Source: Tigriopus japonicus (Eukaryota > Arthropoda > Copepoda > Harpacticoida > Harpacticidae). From it: a DNA stretch of 64,000 bases. Where the stretch lies: contig CM021314.1 in assembly GCA_010645155.1 (NCBI GenBank), forward strand, positions 1,698,940 to 1,762,939. Direction: 5' to 3'. Below, piece by piece: positions 41,608 to 55,100 of the stretch. Made by a program: the position numbers and the translations under genes. The notes beneath the pieces are model-generated. The model was not told the origin of the DNA and did no database searches. It was given only the letters and a program-made list of their open reading frames with translations. Position 1 is the first letter of the stretch, and the number at the start of each line of letters is the position of its first letter.

Positions 41608-44600
41608 TAAGCAAGTACTCGTTGAATTTTGCTGAGCTGGACTTGAGGGTTTGGGGTTGAGGTTTGAAATGTTGAATGACATTTTGATAGATTGTGAGCA
41701 GACAAGTTAATCCTAGGATTTGAAGGCTTTCTTGGGCCAGAAATCTCTAGTATTTACTTTCTCTCAATTGTCAAGAAAATATTGCATTGAACTTTTGCCG
41801 GCCAAGTAAACTGAGATTAGTTTTCGGGGATAGGATGCGAATGTTGATTTGGTACACTGTAAAAATCTTTTAGAGTGTTATCCGATACACTTTCACTTGT
41901 AACTTCGACAATTGATTCAGTTTTTAACAATTTGGAAACTCTTTTTTGCACGAGAGCCCATCCATTCCAAGGAGGCAATTTCTTTACTGAAGCGAAAGTC
42001 TTGCTCATTGCACAATTAACCAGTGTGAGTTATGACCTGTCATTCAAACCGAGGAACGAGATTTGTGAGTTTGTTTGATTTATGTGTGGATGGATAAGAG
42101 TTTAAAGGATGTGCAATGTGTACCCACGCCCCAATCAACATGTCTTGACCTCGTTTCATTCGACTTGTTTTGGGTTTACGAAGGAAATGGGCCTATCAAA
42201 TATGAATGGAGGTCGGAGACAGACCGGATAGATCAAGGTTGGACAGACATGATGAACTGAACCTGACTTGAGAAATTAAAACATTATGTCAAAATGATAA
42301 GAATCAGCTTCTGGATTTTGTGGCTCCAGAGATCCGTCCATCCACTTACTCCTCTCTCTTCCATCCAATCCACTTGATTTCAGATATTTGTCCAAGGAAT
42401 TGAAAGATAGGGTGGGTTTTGATAAGCCGATTAAACACTGTCTGAAATTCATGTGAAGTTTATCGAACATCATAACGACATTTGGGACAAACAGTGGCTT
42501 CCACAACCGATATAAGACGTTGTCACAAATGGCATCGCTATTCTACCTCTCAAAGTTCACACAGTGGTCTAAATGGAATGGAAAATCAATTTGAGATCGG
42601 TGGCAAACGAGAGTTTAATGACCGTCATCTGAGGGTGTCAATCACAATACATACGATTGAGGTGAAGTTGAAGGACCGACGGATAATGGCTCTGACTGGC
42701 TGACTAGCAGGTCTCTCATCCCCACGAATACACAATACTACCATTGCTATTGAAGAAAAGTAGCTAGATGGCTACACTGGGGATGGACTGGACCGCGTTT
42801 GGCTGGCAGGATCTACCTACAATTGAATTATCAAGCTGCCATTTAACCCACCGAAGATGATTTGTTTGCACTCGATTGTGGCTGAGTCTACATCTCGGAC
42901 TCGAAGAAATGCATCTTGGTCTCGATATCGATGTACGTATAGAAGCTTGTCCTGTTTATTCAACGAGCTCTTTCGAGGGTGTCGTTTTAAGGGGGCGAAC
43001 AATCGACGAACGATTTCATAGTTCTTCCCACGACTGAAACGCATTTTCTGCCTCATTTTGGACCAACGAGAAGGAGAGAGGAAGAGATAATCTGAGTGGA
43101 AACCAGTTGGTTGGGCAGCCATCAGTCACGAACCTATCAGTATTCACGATGCCATCCATCCACCTCTCTAATGTGGTACTCTCTTCAGTTAGGTACAGAT
43201 GCAAATTCGCACAGATAATTACCCCCGGTGGATCGGAAAATAATTGAGCCTGCTAGCCTCTTCCTCGTCAAATTCATCCGGGGATCGATCCCGGCTCTTT
43301 TGGCGGCCCTGTGGTAAGCAATTAAGGCAACACTTTTCTCCAACACTCGCGATATTTCGTCCGTCGAAATTTTGGACAAGTCTCTTCGTTTTCTCTCCGT
43401 GGTTGGAGAATTGGTGAGGGGCCACCAAGAGAGGAGATTGCTCTCCAACATTGGTCCAATTACTAGATAAATCCCTCTCATGAATCAATCGGATGGCTGT
43501 CAGATATTTTGCCAAAACGAGGGCCAGAAGTTGCGCAAAGAACAAGAGTGGTTGCTAGGTAACCCAAAAAAAACCCACTTTCATTGGTCTCATACTAACT
43601 CAAAGGTCCAACTATGTGTGAGGATCGAAGCAAATCACCAATGATTGTTTTTACCTCTATGTACATTCATTCCTCATATGTCTTAACTCATAAGGTGTGT
43701 GGGTAACATTGCCAAAAGTCTCCAATCCCTCTGGCAATTGAGGCCAAGATAATCCAGAGATGAAGCGATGAATCTTGAGGCTGTCTCTTGAGCAAAGCTT
43801 GATTTTGGTGTGGCTAATATTTCGGATTTTCAAGTTGGCACCACTTGACTCTCTTTGGCTTTTACTCGAAACCTGCCAGGGCTCTCAAGCAATCTGGGGC
43901 AAGTTAATCCCACCAATTGGTTCGAGATCACGTGATGAAGAGTGTAAGATGAGTCGTCTGAAAAAAATGTCGTTGGAAGATGATCATTCATGAACTTTGG
44001 GAGAGCAAGTTGTAATAACAAAACTATTCGTTCACCGTGAAAAATACGACGAGGTCCTTCAATGGCATTGGGTCTGCCCATTTTGGTAGGGCGCCTCCAA
44101 AGCAATTGACTGTTTTTCTTGGACCTGAAAAGCCCATTCATTGCAGTTTATCTGCCCTTGATGCAGGTGCATTTGGCTGCACTGAAGCTATAGGTTCCAA
44201 TGAAAAGTAAACATTATCTTTGCACTATCAAAATGAAATAATCCTTTGACACTCTTTAGAGTGCGATATCTATTCGTTCATCCTGGTGCTAACCCTTGAC
44301 TAAACAGCAAATGGCTCATCTCTGTAATCTTCCAAGGAATTTTTGCCAGGAACAATGAGGCTTTGGATAAGACTGAGGGAGTCTCTGTGCACCTCTCCAT
44401 CCACGGATTGCATGTCGGGATCCACAAACCCCCTCAGACATCCAAGGGTATCATCATTAAACCTGGACACCTCTACATTTTGAAATTTGGTCCCAGTCCG
44501 AACGAGCTCAACCGAGATAAAAACAGATGCCTCAAACGGTTTTTTGATATTTTTTGTTTGGTTGCTCCAGATTGAGAGCAATTAATCACGTCTTTCTTGT

Positions 44601-45509
44601 TTTTTTCTTCTTCTTACCTCTCTTGGACGGTCTTCCAGACTGAAGTTGTTAGCAAAAAAAACCTTGGGCCTAAGTGATTGTGGTCTCGTCCATATTAGGA
44701 GCTTTCAACCTGATCGTTCGTTCTCTTGGACGTCGAGAGGACCTTGAAAATTGAAATTGGCTGGGAGTTGTGCATATCATTATCAGCTAATCACTCAAGA
44801 GTGTCATCAGAACTGGATTGGTCAGCACCTCTCACTGTCTCAAAGTGACCATTAAGCTTGGTTGGTTTTGGGTGGAAAAAAGATGCAACTTCATCGCTTT
44901 ATCAGGGTGTGGACTCCATGGGCCTGGGATTTGTCTTCAGAGTGCTCAAGTTTTGGGTAGTACGTAGTACATGTTGCATCCGAATACGGTGACGAATGCC
45001 GTTAAACTTGGGTACGTATTCAATTGAACGAGATTATTGTCTCGTGTCAATGATGGATGGGGTATCAGATAATCCTATTAATTAGTTGGTCTTTCCCCTC
45101 CCGTGCTTCATTCAGATTATGTCATACAATGGATATATTGATAGAGGCTTGATCCGGCATTACCTTCAGCCCAAAACGGTTTTACTCACTTGAAGCAGGT
45201 CCTTTGGGTGAATCAAGGGCTCCTCACTCCACTCTAAAGAGACTAACCGTGTCGAGTCTTTCCTTTAGATCGAGACTCCTACACAACTGGACTTGGAGAT
45301 GCATGGGAAGTGAGGGAGATTCCTTTTTTTTCTCCTTCTCCTAGCATTCCTGGAGAGCTCATATCTGAGTTGTAAGGCGATACCGGCGATTTTCACATCA
45401 ATCCGAGGCGATGAAACCTACACCGCCAGCTCGAAACGCGCCAGCCTTCTGTTCGAAAGGCGCGCTCTTTGGCGTAGCTGGCCGGTGGCCGGCGATTTGG
45501 CTCGCGTGC

Positions 45510-45668
45510 ATGCGTCTCTTCTCTCTTTTTAGAGCTCCATCAAGCCTCTTTTTTCTGTATGTAGTGGTGCTCATCGGGAATACGCGGGGATTGGCGCGTC
45601 AAGATCGCGAAGAACTCGACGAAGAGGAGCTCAAGCGCCACTTCTCACCGCCGCCAAAATGGCTGTGA
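45510..45668 (+). CDS. Small open frame with signal-peptide-like start (possible uORF)
   Basis: From ATG 45510, inside a longer frame starting at 45411, it codes 52 residues: a hydrophobic lead (MRLFSLFRAPSSLFFLYVVV), then an acidic spacer DREELDEEELKR and HFSPPPKWL before the stop. A dibasic KR before the last nine residues is reminiscent of a processed peptide precursor. It lies in a GC-rich patch 320 bases ahead of the His/Gln-rich start exon, so it may instead be an upstream frame in that gene's 5' UTR or chance. Confidence 0.25.
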   Translation: MRLFSLFRAPSSLFFLYVVVLIGNTRGLARQDREELDEEELKRHFSPPPKWL

Positions 45669-45987
45669 AGAGCTCTCATGTCATTTAGTTCAGTACAAAG
45701 GAGTGAGGAGCAGCCATGATTCAAGTGTTCCTCCTTAAATGAAAGTGTTTGTGTTGTTCCAACTCTCTAGGGCCGATAAGTGTTAAATGATGGTCATTAA
45801 TAGTGCCGAAGCGAATTCAGATCACCGACATTTGAATGTGAATTACATCTTGAATCTAGAAAGTCTAGGGGCCTTATGAGTGGTATAAGAGGCTTCAGAC
45901 AGACAGTGCTTGAAAGTGATTGTGAGTGATACAAATCGACGAGAAATCAGTTGATCGATAGATAGACCAGGGACATCCCTTAGAACC

Positions 45988-46100
45988 ATGGACCATCACC
46001 ATCAAATTCATCATAATCATCACCATCAACAACAACAAGAGTTGCACCAACAGAGGAGCAGTAATCACAATGATAGTGCCCTGTCATGGTGTCGTCGAAG
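45988..46100 (+). CDS. His/Gln-rich regulatory-type protein, first coding exon
   Basis: ATG in good context (AACCATGG) codes MDHHHQIHHNHHHQQQQELH and on to SALSWCRR, ending CGAAG|GTAAGC in phase 2. The exon at 62000 begins with the single base needed to complete the codon and is also His/Gln-rich, so I propose these two are joined across a 15.9 kb intron. The join is inference from phase and composition. Confidence 0.55.
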
Positions 46101-49100
46101 GTAAGCAAGCCACCAAGCTCTCCATCAGACAGACATCTATCTCCTCATGTCTTCATCCAAATTAAATGAAGTGACAATAGCTTTCCAGGGTAATGGCCGG
46201 GATGATGTGAGTGAGCAACTCCATTCGCTCTGGCCAATTGTCGTCGTTGCTCGGGTTGCATTTCTTTGATTCCCATGGCGACTCAATGATCCGTAAAGAA
46301 GGGCATGAAAGGTTTCCATTTTCAAAGTGGAAGAAGCCAAAAGAGAGGGGGAGCGACGCCAAGTCCATCTATCCTTCCATCCATCCATCGACTCTCCTAT
46401 TTTTTTCGCAATTCAATCTCTGGAAAAAAGTTCATATCCATCCGACATTCATTGAATAGAACTAGTAGTGGTGATACAACTAGTACTAGTTGTAGCAGTA
46501 GCTCAGTACAGCAATTTGTTTCTAAAGCCCGCTGTTTGAAAAGGATCCTGTCCACAAAATATCAGTTCGATCTTTACTGGGAGTTGTCACCAGGACAGTG
46601 ATATCGATAATACTTGGCGGGATGTGGAGGAGTCCGCCGACTGCAGTGTTGCTGCCCTCCCCATGGAAAAAAAGAAGCTGATGGTTGTTCGCCTTATTGT
46701 GTCATCCAAAGTTGCGCCCGTAATAGCACCGTCCCACCATTATAAGAGTAACTTCAGTACATTTGTGCACTCACTCATTCACTTAGTTGGTCTCAGAACA
46801 GCTGGCTGGGTATTGGAGAGATATCTCCTGGTTGCTTGCTCGTCGAAGTGACACATTCATCTATGGGGATCTCGACCATTATGGAGCATTGCCTTATTCA
46901 ATATACCACGGCCGACTGACTGACTGGTTGACTACCATGTACGACGACACATCATGAATGGCACAGTTTTCCGGGATCTTCTCGACATTGTGCCCAACCA
47001 TTAGCAGTACATTTGCAAGCATCCGTTCCATTCGGCGAGCTCTCTCTCTCTCTCCCCTGAGGCTCCGTTAATCCGGAGTTCATTTAATTTGCTCCACTTT
47101 TTGTCCTCGGATTCCCGATGACCCCGGTCATTATAGCCTATGATGTACGGGCACAACGACCAGGGAGAGAGAAAGAGAGTCCTGAGTACATGGGTTAAAC
47201 ACATTTTTGCTCCAAGGGAGGAGAAATAAGAGAATATGAAGCACATTTATGAGCCGCAAGGGGATTAGGGCAAGAGACAAAGGGAAAACGAGAGAGCCAA
47301 AAGAGGGGGAAAACACCGAGAGTATTCCCTCTGTGCTCGTGCTGTTTCTCCGTGTTTTTCAATGTTGCCGTCTTGCCTTTTTTTCGCTCACGTCAGCGCC
47401 TTCATCCAAGCAAGGCTCTAGGCTAGCCGCTTATCTTGCCAGACTTACCGCCAAATATCGTCTTATGGGCACAAGCCTACCCGTCTTAGGTAAAACTTGC
47501 CCCCTAACCCATCTCCTGTGACCGAGTCGGTCTGTTTCTGTCCATGTTGGATTCAATTTCGAGCAATCTCCATTGGCGGTACTCCCTTGAGACTCTGGCC
47601 AGACGAAATTGGAGCCGGAAATCCTTGGTCATTTGGCCATGAAATCAATCAATAACTTCAATACCATTGTTGACAAAATCCCGGACCCACCTCAACGACC
47701 CACCCAATAGAGGAGAGCTACAGTGGCTACAATTGACTGACTTTTATACCATGTACAGTACTGAAAGAAGAGGGCAGCTGCCATTTGGCCCTCTTCATTT
47801 CCCCCAATGTCATTCTAGGGAAGGAGGAGGAGGTGAAGACCTGGTTATGTTATCATAAAAGTCAATGGCAATGAGGTGGAAAATGCTCAATTTGTCCTGG
47901 TTTCGGTTGTACAACACACTCGATCGCTCATTGGAGTTATTACCCCAAGCAAGTTCAATTCTTTGTTAGAGAGCGGCGAGTACCCATACGAAATGGGAAC
48001 ATGGAACAACAAATCTTGATTTTTTTTTTCTTTTTTTTGGGGGGGGGGGCGGATTTTTCAATACCGCTACAAGGAATGGGATTCCCTGTAAAGAGAGTTA
48101 ATCATTATTATAGTTTCAATAATTAATGTTTACATGAAATTTGATCTACCAATGAGTTACTGTTGGCAGATCTATACAACCCTTGTATAGTGGGTTGGTC
48201 AGGAATAGTATTTAAGAATTTGTCCAACCCTGCCTTAAATGCTGTTAGAGGATCAGCTCCTACGTATTCCCGACCAAGGCAAATAGGCAACAAATTGAAC
48301 AATGAAGGAGCCCGATAAAGATCCCTCCCTCTCTTTGAACACGGGTTGTTCACGAGAGCTAATCATGGAAATAGCCCCCTAAAATGCTACTAGTGCACCA
48401 CTGAATTGCCAATGTGTGTGTGTTGGAGTTCAACTGAGGGAGTCACACTAGCATGATTCGCCCACCACCATCTTTGCATGTTCCGTGGAGAGAAAAATTG
48501 CTGCCAGTTTTTCGTTCTCTTTGATCTTTTCCCATTTTTCTTATCGCGTCGCTCCCGTTCTTCTGCTTCACCCTTGCTTTTGCAGAGACATTTCGTCCCA
48601 CTAACTGGGAAATGGGAGAAGAGCCTCGTTCTTCTGAGACGACATTTCCTTGCATGTATGTATGTTGTGTATGCAAATTCGGCGTGAATTCTTTTTCCCC
48701 CGCGTTGAAAACCACTCGGAAGCACAGTAAAGTAACCAAGAAGAAAAATCCAGTTAATTTATGCCCCCCATTTTCTCGTTCTCTCTCATGTTTGAGCTGA
48801 CATCTCAAGAAGGATGGATGCTAAATAAGGGGGCGGCACGGCGTCTTAATGAAGAAGTTCCACACAAATGACACAGACACAAAGATGGGGTCTGAGAAAT
48901 TTCCGGCTTTCTCGATGCCGAAGAATGTACGTACCTAGTTCACAACGGCTTCCATTTTCTCATCTTGTTAGGTTCCCCCACCCAGCTCTTTGAGGCAATC
49001 AATTCATAATATGCATCTGATTAAAGATCCATTATGGTTGTGAACACAAGAGCCAGATCTCAAGGGTCGGACAAAATATCACTAACGAGCCACTTTCTCA

Positions 49101-52100
49101 CAAGTTCATGTGCGTCGTCGAAGGAGCCCAATTGCTGCAACGAGAAAAGAGCACAATCTTCTGGGAGACTTGTCCCCTTCAATCCAAGTCCATCGAATAT
49201 CAAGTTCATGCCAGTCAAAAGAAGCAAGCCTAGTCTGGTTTGGACTTGGCAGTTATTGGTACAAATTGAGTAATGAAAGGCAAGTTGTTGTACGCTTGAC
49301 TTCTCTCGAATAAAGCCACCGTGGTTCATTCCCGATTCAAAACCCGGCGTACTGTACTGTCTGTACTAAAGACGACCCCGAGTAACAACATATATATTCG
49401 TCTCTCGAGCGTTCTCTATGCACCAAATGACTGTGGATGATGTACCAACGAATTACTTTGGAAGTCACCCAGCCAAGCCTTGATGTCCTTCTCCTCTCAT
49501 CGTGAAGCTTTTTTTTGAGCCAAGCGAGGGGGGAAAGAGGATTCATATTTTGTGGATGATGCTCAAAGCGTTTGATTCCAATCTGCTCTCCTCTGAACCC
49601 ACTACATGCACGATTGAAAGCACAAAGGACCTCTATGAAAGACCAAATTCTGGTCAATAGCTTCAAACCCGAGGTACATCCATTTGGGTACGAGTGGTTC
49701 TGACCAGAATCGTGACTAGAAGGTCGTATCGAGGGCGAGTTTTACTCCGAGATCGTTCGTATGTAGTACAGTACGGTTAGACGCTTGGCCGAGAGCTCCT
49801 CATATATTGAATTGTCTGAGTTGAATTAAGCGTGTTAAATTGAGGTTTGGTCCATTTTCCACTCATATTTCATCTGCTTGTTGTGCTAGGCGATGAAATT
49901 GGTGTGGCAAGCTGTGAAATTGTCATGATCCCTCAAACTCGAGATTGCTTCTAGCCTACTACGTATGTAGTATATTACATGCATCGAGTTGTAGTAGGTA
50001 GATGTCGCTGATCCTCCTCGGATCAAACTGGGAATGTAAAGATGCACATTTAAAGTGCAGCTTTGTAGTTTGCGATGGATGGTAGATAGATAGATGGTTG
50101 CATGTGTTTGCCAGAAAGGCTAAATGCCGATTGCTGCTTGTCAAATGCACCAGAAAACTATTGGAGCATAGAGAATGGCCACCAAACATTTGTCAAATGC
50201 AAATAGTAACGTTGGCAGATTGCTCAGGCACCATGTATCCATCCGCCATTGGAACAATATATAACATCTCGTAACAGGGTACTGTACCCAAGTCTCGCAC
50301 GTCAGCCGAGTGAAACGGTTGCCCTTGGCACCCATGAAAAATCGGAACAACAAATTTGGACACTTCTCGGTGTTCATTCGTTCCTTCCTTCCCTTGAAGA
50401 GAGTCTCTGGTTGTTCTCTGATAGTGATGGGCCATAAGAGGGTCTTCCAATCATTAACAGCATCATTTTCCTATTTCTCACAGAAAGAGCCCACGAAAAC
50501 CACGCCATGTATGTAGTTAGGATGATCTGGATATCAAGTCTTGGTTAGAAAGTGACTTGATTTGGTGGCAATACAAGGGGTTTGGTTTAGAGGACAATGC
50601 TCACTCCAGAGTAGATTTGTGGTATCCGAGAGTTTGGGAGGTTGGTTGGCACCTAATGGGGCATTTTGCCACTCTCCAAATATTTCTGCTGAGAAAACAT
50701 TAACCAATGTCAGAACAAAGCACTTTCTGTGCTTTTGATTCATTCCTCCCCCTCCTCTGCAGTATTACAGCCACGTATTCTAAAGCACTACAAACGCAAA
50801 GAAATGACGTTATTTTCCATTGTGATTCACAATTTGGAAATTGAGTAGGGCTCCGAGCATTGAAATTTTGAAAGTCGCATTACAAAACTTAAAAGATACT
50901 TTCTTATGCCTCACACATCCAGAATTTAAGGGAGGTACTCTTACGATATAGCGAGTTTTATGGCTTTTCTTTGAAGACTCGGCGTATAATAACATTGGGT
51001 TTCTCGTGTTTCCTTTCTCTGGAGAAAGGGATCTCCATTATCAGGGTGTCCCAATGGCTTCATCGCGTATTCCCTTGTACAGTTCCAAGTCGGTGAATAA
51101 ACAAACAAACACATTGTGCCAGTTTGTCTACAAATTTGGATGGAAATATCGCACATCCATTGTGCCAGTCTTTGTTCTTGGGACTTTTGTGTGTGTCGAA
51201 TGTCGTATTATCTGTAATCTGTGTCAAGCTGAGAGATTATTTAGTCTCTATTTAGCTCCATTCGTGAGCGAAGCACGTCCTGCATATGTAGAACCAGAAA
51301 GTGTTCGTCGCTTTTTTTGGTCCCTGAGGCAAATCGCAGACTTTTCTCACCTCGGAAACATGTCTTGAGGCCATAAAATGCAGAGATGGAACATTATTTG
51401 GAGCTGCGAGCGCTTTTTGTTCTGAGGAAGAGAGGAAAGGAGGGGATCCATCGATCTTTTATCTCCTCTTGATCCCTTATTTCAATATCCTCTCGGAATC
51501 GATCGCATATGGCTCTAATATGAATTGGAACCTGTTCCACGTGACCGAGTTGAAATTAACTTGGCTTCAATGGTGTGAGGGTGAAAGAGAAATCTACTTT
51601 TATCGAGACCACATTGGTCTGACACCTCTTGTGTCAGCACCAGATTTTAGAACTTCTACCCTAAACTAAGGGTATTGGAACACAGGGGGCTCCTGATAGT
51701 TGATGGAACAACATGGAACATCAACCCTTACATTTCCAAAACAGTCTAGAAACATGCTCCCGAATCATCGTGTCATATCATCCAATCATCCACAGACTTG
51801 ACTCCATTCTTTGTACACTGTCCGGAAGAGAATCAAAGAAAGAAGCGCTAATATATCTATTCACGATTCACGTCTATGACCCAATGGAGTGAAAGGAAGA
51901 GGAGGAGGAGAAGTAGTAGAGATTGTATCAAAAACATTGTGATTGCTTGTGAATCAGAGTGGAAGAGAGAATCATGGATGTCATCTTCCACCGATAAGGC
52001 AATGGACGTGGGTATTGGGGATTCACTCCGCTCGCATGTTCATGGTTCATGCAGATCCCGAACATTCATTTCTTATACATATCACGATTGAGCCTCCCCT

Positions 52101-55100
52101 TCATCACCGATAAAGCCTTTCAACCCGATCTGCTGGCCGAACCACTAATTATTCCCACACGGACTCGATTCCGATATTCTGACTTGGGAAGTGATTGAAC
52201 TCACTTGGAGCGATTCTTGAGAGCCGGGTCCCTACTCAGGCAAAAACGGAAAGACCCTCAAATCGTGACGTTATCACCATTTTCAATCTGGTAACGTTGT
52301 GACATTTGCTCCATGGAACACAATCTTTTTTTTCCAAGTCGGCTGGCTCAGTCAAATAGTATTATGAAAAGAGATATTGTTTACTGAATGCCCTGGCGGA
52401 AAGGGGGGAGTTCATCGTAAAGTTTCCACATTTCCCCCTGGAGATTTTGAAGATTTCTTCCGTTTCCCACAACGGGAATAGTTGGTTTATTGACCCGTCT
52501 GCATTCATTCCGAATTCCCCCGCCACAGTTGTTGTGAAAGTTGTTGGTGATATTGCATGTTTAATGTGCCTTGTTAATGTATTCCCCACTGGCTTGTTTA
52601 GATAAAGTCTTAAATGAGCGCCAAGCCGCAATCACTGTGCGAATCTCGGCGCCAAAAAAGAACTCAACTTTCAGGGCAATCACAGTCTTCCATCCATCAT
52701 GACCTGGAATTGGTGATGTAAAGACGGGGGAAAAAGAAAACAAAGCACATTTTAAAGAGTGATTACTACCTCTACCCTTATTGGAGGTTTGATGTGAAGA
52801 CAATGATGGCAGCTTAACGCTCTTGAATAAATGAGAGCGTTGGGTTGGGCACGTGCGGGATTAGTTTTTGAGGATGGGTTTCCTTCCTCAATGGACCTGA
52901 CAGACCCCAAGCATCAACATTCCATCCATTATTGGGGGTTAAGCTGGATTTGATCAACTACTAGCAACTTGGAGGTGTAGGAAGATTCTGCCATGGGACT
53001 TTCTCCTCCTCCTCCAACTCCTCGCCATATTTATCAGAGATTGGTCACACAGATGAAAGATGATTAAATCAATTTGAAGCTCAGGTGCACTTCTCCCCCG
53101 GTTCTTTTGATGCTGCAGGATCCACCAAATGCACAATATAATACTTTTTCTATTTCCAATCCACTTCCCTTTGTTGTCAGTTTACCACCAATTGTGCGTG
53201 CTCATCAAAATCCATCAGGGGGAAAACAAAAGTCCGACTCAGGGTCGCCAAAATATCTTTCTTGTCCGTCCAAATTATTATGTAAGCTAAAGCCTTTAAT
53301 GTAAGCGTTAGACTCACATTTGGGAGATACTACGATAACAGACACACGCATGGTGTGACAACGGACTTCAGGACTGATATTGACATGGATAACATTTACT
53401 ATGCAACCCTGTTCGATCGGATGTGTCTGATGATGCACATCAGAGCACAACTCGAGTAGTCACTATTTGCAGGTGTGTGTTGATCTCTTTCCAACCAACC
53501 AACCCTGCATCTACATGGACTCTGTACCTTGTTTGAGTGGAGATAATGCGATAAAGCGCATTTTTGCCTCCTTCCTCGACAAGCCAGAGCAATCATACCA
53601 AACTGAGCTTTAATACCATCAATGTGCTTGGTTGGAGCATCCGACGATGAGAAAGAAGATTTTGGCGTAATTTGAGCACCACCAACAGGGGGAAAGATGA
53701 CGATGTGTTTGGTGAAGTCGCTCCTCTTTAAACTCTCCCCTGTTGTGTTCAAAGAGGAACACGTGGAAATGTATTGTTCTTGGCTCTTGTGCCTTAGAAA
53801 CTGTGTCGAAAAGGATTATCAAAAAGGGCAAGCTCATCGAGCCATGCCGATCAATACGGCCAATTAAGCCTGAATTGTCTATTTGAAGAAACATTCTGGC
53901 CCCTCTCATCAAGAGATTCAAGAGGATGCACACGTGATCTCCACCCCTTTTTCTCACCCAATATTGATATTGACTCCGAAACCTGATTTCGCCTCAAGTG
54001 GCAGGCTCATCTTTGCTTTCTCCATCTTGGAATATTCTAGAGAAACTAACTCTCTACCAATACGTCGCTGAAAGATGAGCTCCATATTCTAATGGAGAGG
54101 ATGAGTCAGAAGAGTCTTTGTAGACAAAGGGATCAAGTTAGCGTTTTTCCCGATCCCAAAAGGGTTTATATCGATCCCAGTTCTCAGGGATCAGCGCCAA
54201 GAACGGAACTAAAGAAAGGGACCAACCAGTTCCATGGAATTGAATGGATAGTCAACTCGTTTTATCAGTTTGAATCGTCGGGGATGGTTGGTCATCTCAT
54301 CACCCCTCCTCCCACATGTTGTGGCAGCACCTTGGAGATTAGTAGCACACAACATCACTAAACTGACTCGTCTTCTTTGGTTGAGAATTCGGGAGAGGTT
54401 CGGTAAATGGAAGATTAATGACTCTCGGGTTTCTGTGAAGGATTCAATGGCGGAGAGAACGAGAAGAGTCCCTCGTCATCGTGGCATTAAGTCAAACCTG
54501 GGGTTGGAGATTTTCTAGCATTTGGGATCCAATACTCAAAAGACCCATTTGAAAAGGATTTTATTGGGTGGGGACAAAAAGAGACGTTCATCATCATTCA
54601 CGGTGGATGCTAATTCATCTCACCCAAGCCAAGATCAAAACTCCGGCCAACACAATCATCATGGCCATTTTCCCTTGAACACAACTCGACTTCGTAGACA
54701 AATGTTTGGAGGCTCAGCGGGATAAGAAAAAGAAGAACAACAACAACGAGCCATGTTGTTCCAAGTGATGTTTTTTCCCTCTCATTCTCTTTGGTATGAA
54801 TGACAGGAGGCTTCAAAGTCAGAATGACGAGGAGACCAAGTTGAGAGAGAGCGAGTATTGGCCTACTAATACTTGACATCATGCCATATGTTCAGTGAAC
54901 CAAGTCCTCCTCCTGCTCTTCGTAGTCGACTTACTACGTATACTGTATACATATACTAGAGCTAGCTAACCTCGTTTTTCAGTTCCCGATTGTTGGCTGT
55001 TGGTGTGGCGAAAGCAAACATTGTTTTTGTTTTAGCCAAGAGACACGCTAATCGATGGGTAATTACGGACTTGGGAACGAAAACCACCCCGAGAGACCTT

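Larger units (their letters stand above)
38872..45400. other. Mostly anonymous sequence with weak exon candidates
   Basis: Apart from the candidates listed at 40221, 40712 and 41421, I see no gene, RNA or recognisable mobile element. Open frames of 60-110 codons on both strands lack conserved motifs and splice support. Confidence 0.4.

Noticed and set aside
51006..51368. 120-codon plus-strand open frame in the large intron
   Set aside because: Mixed composition without motifs, no splice sites or poly(A) signal in support.
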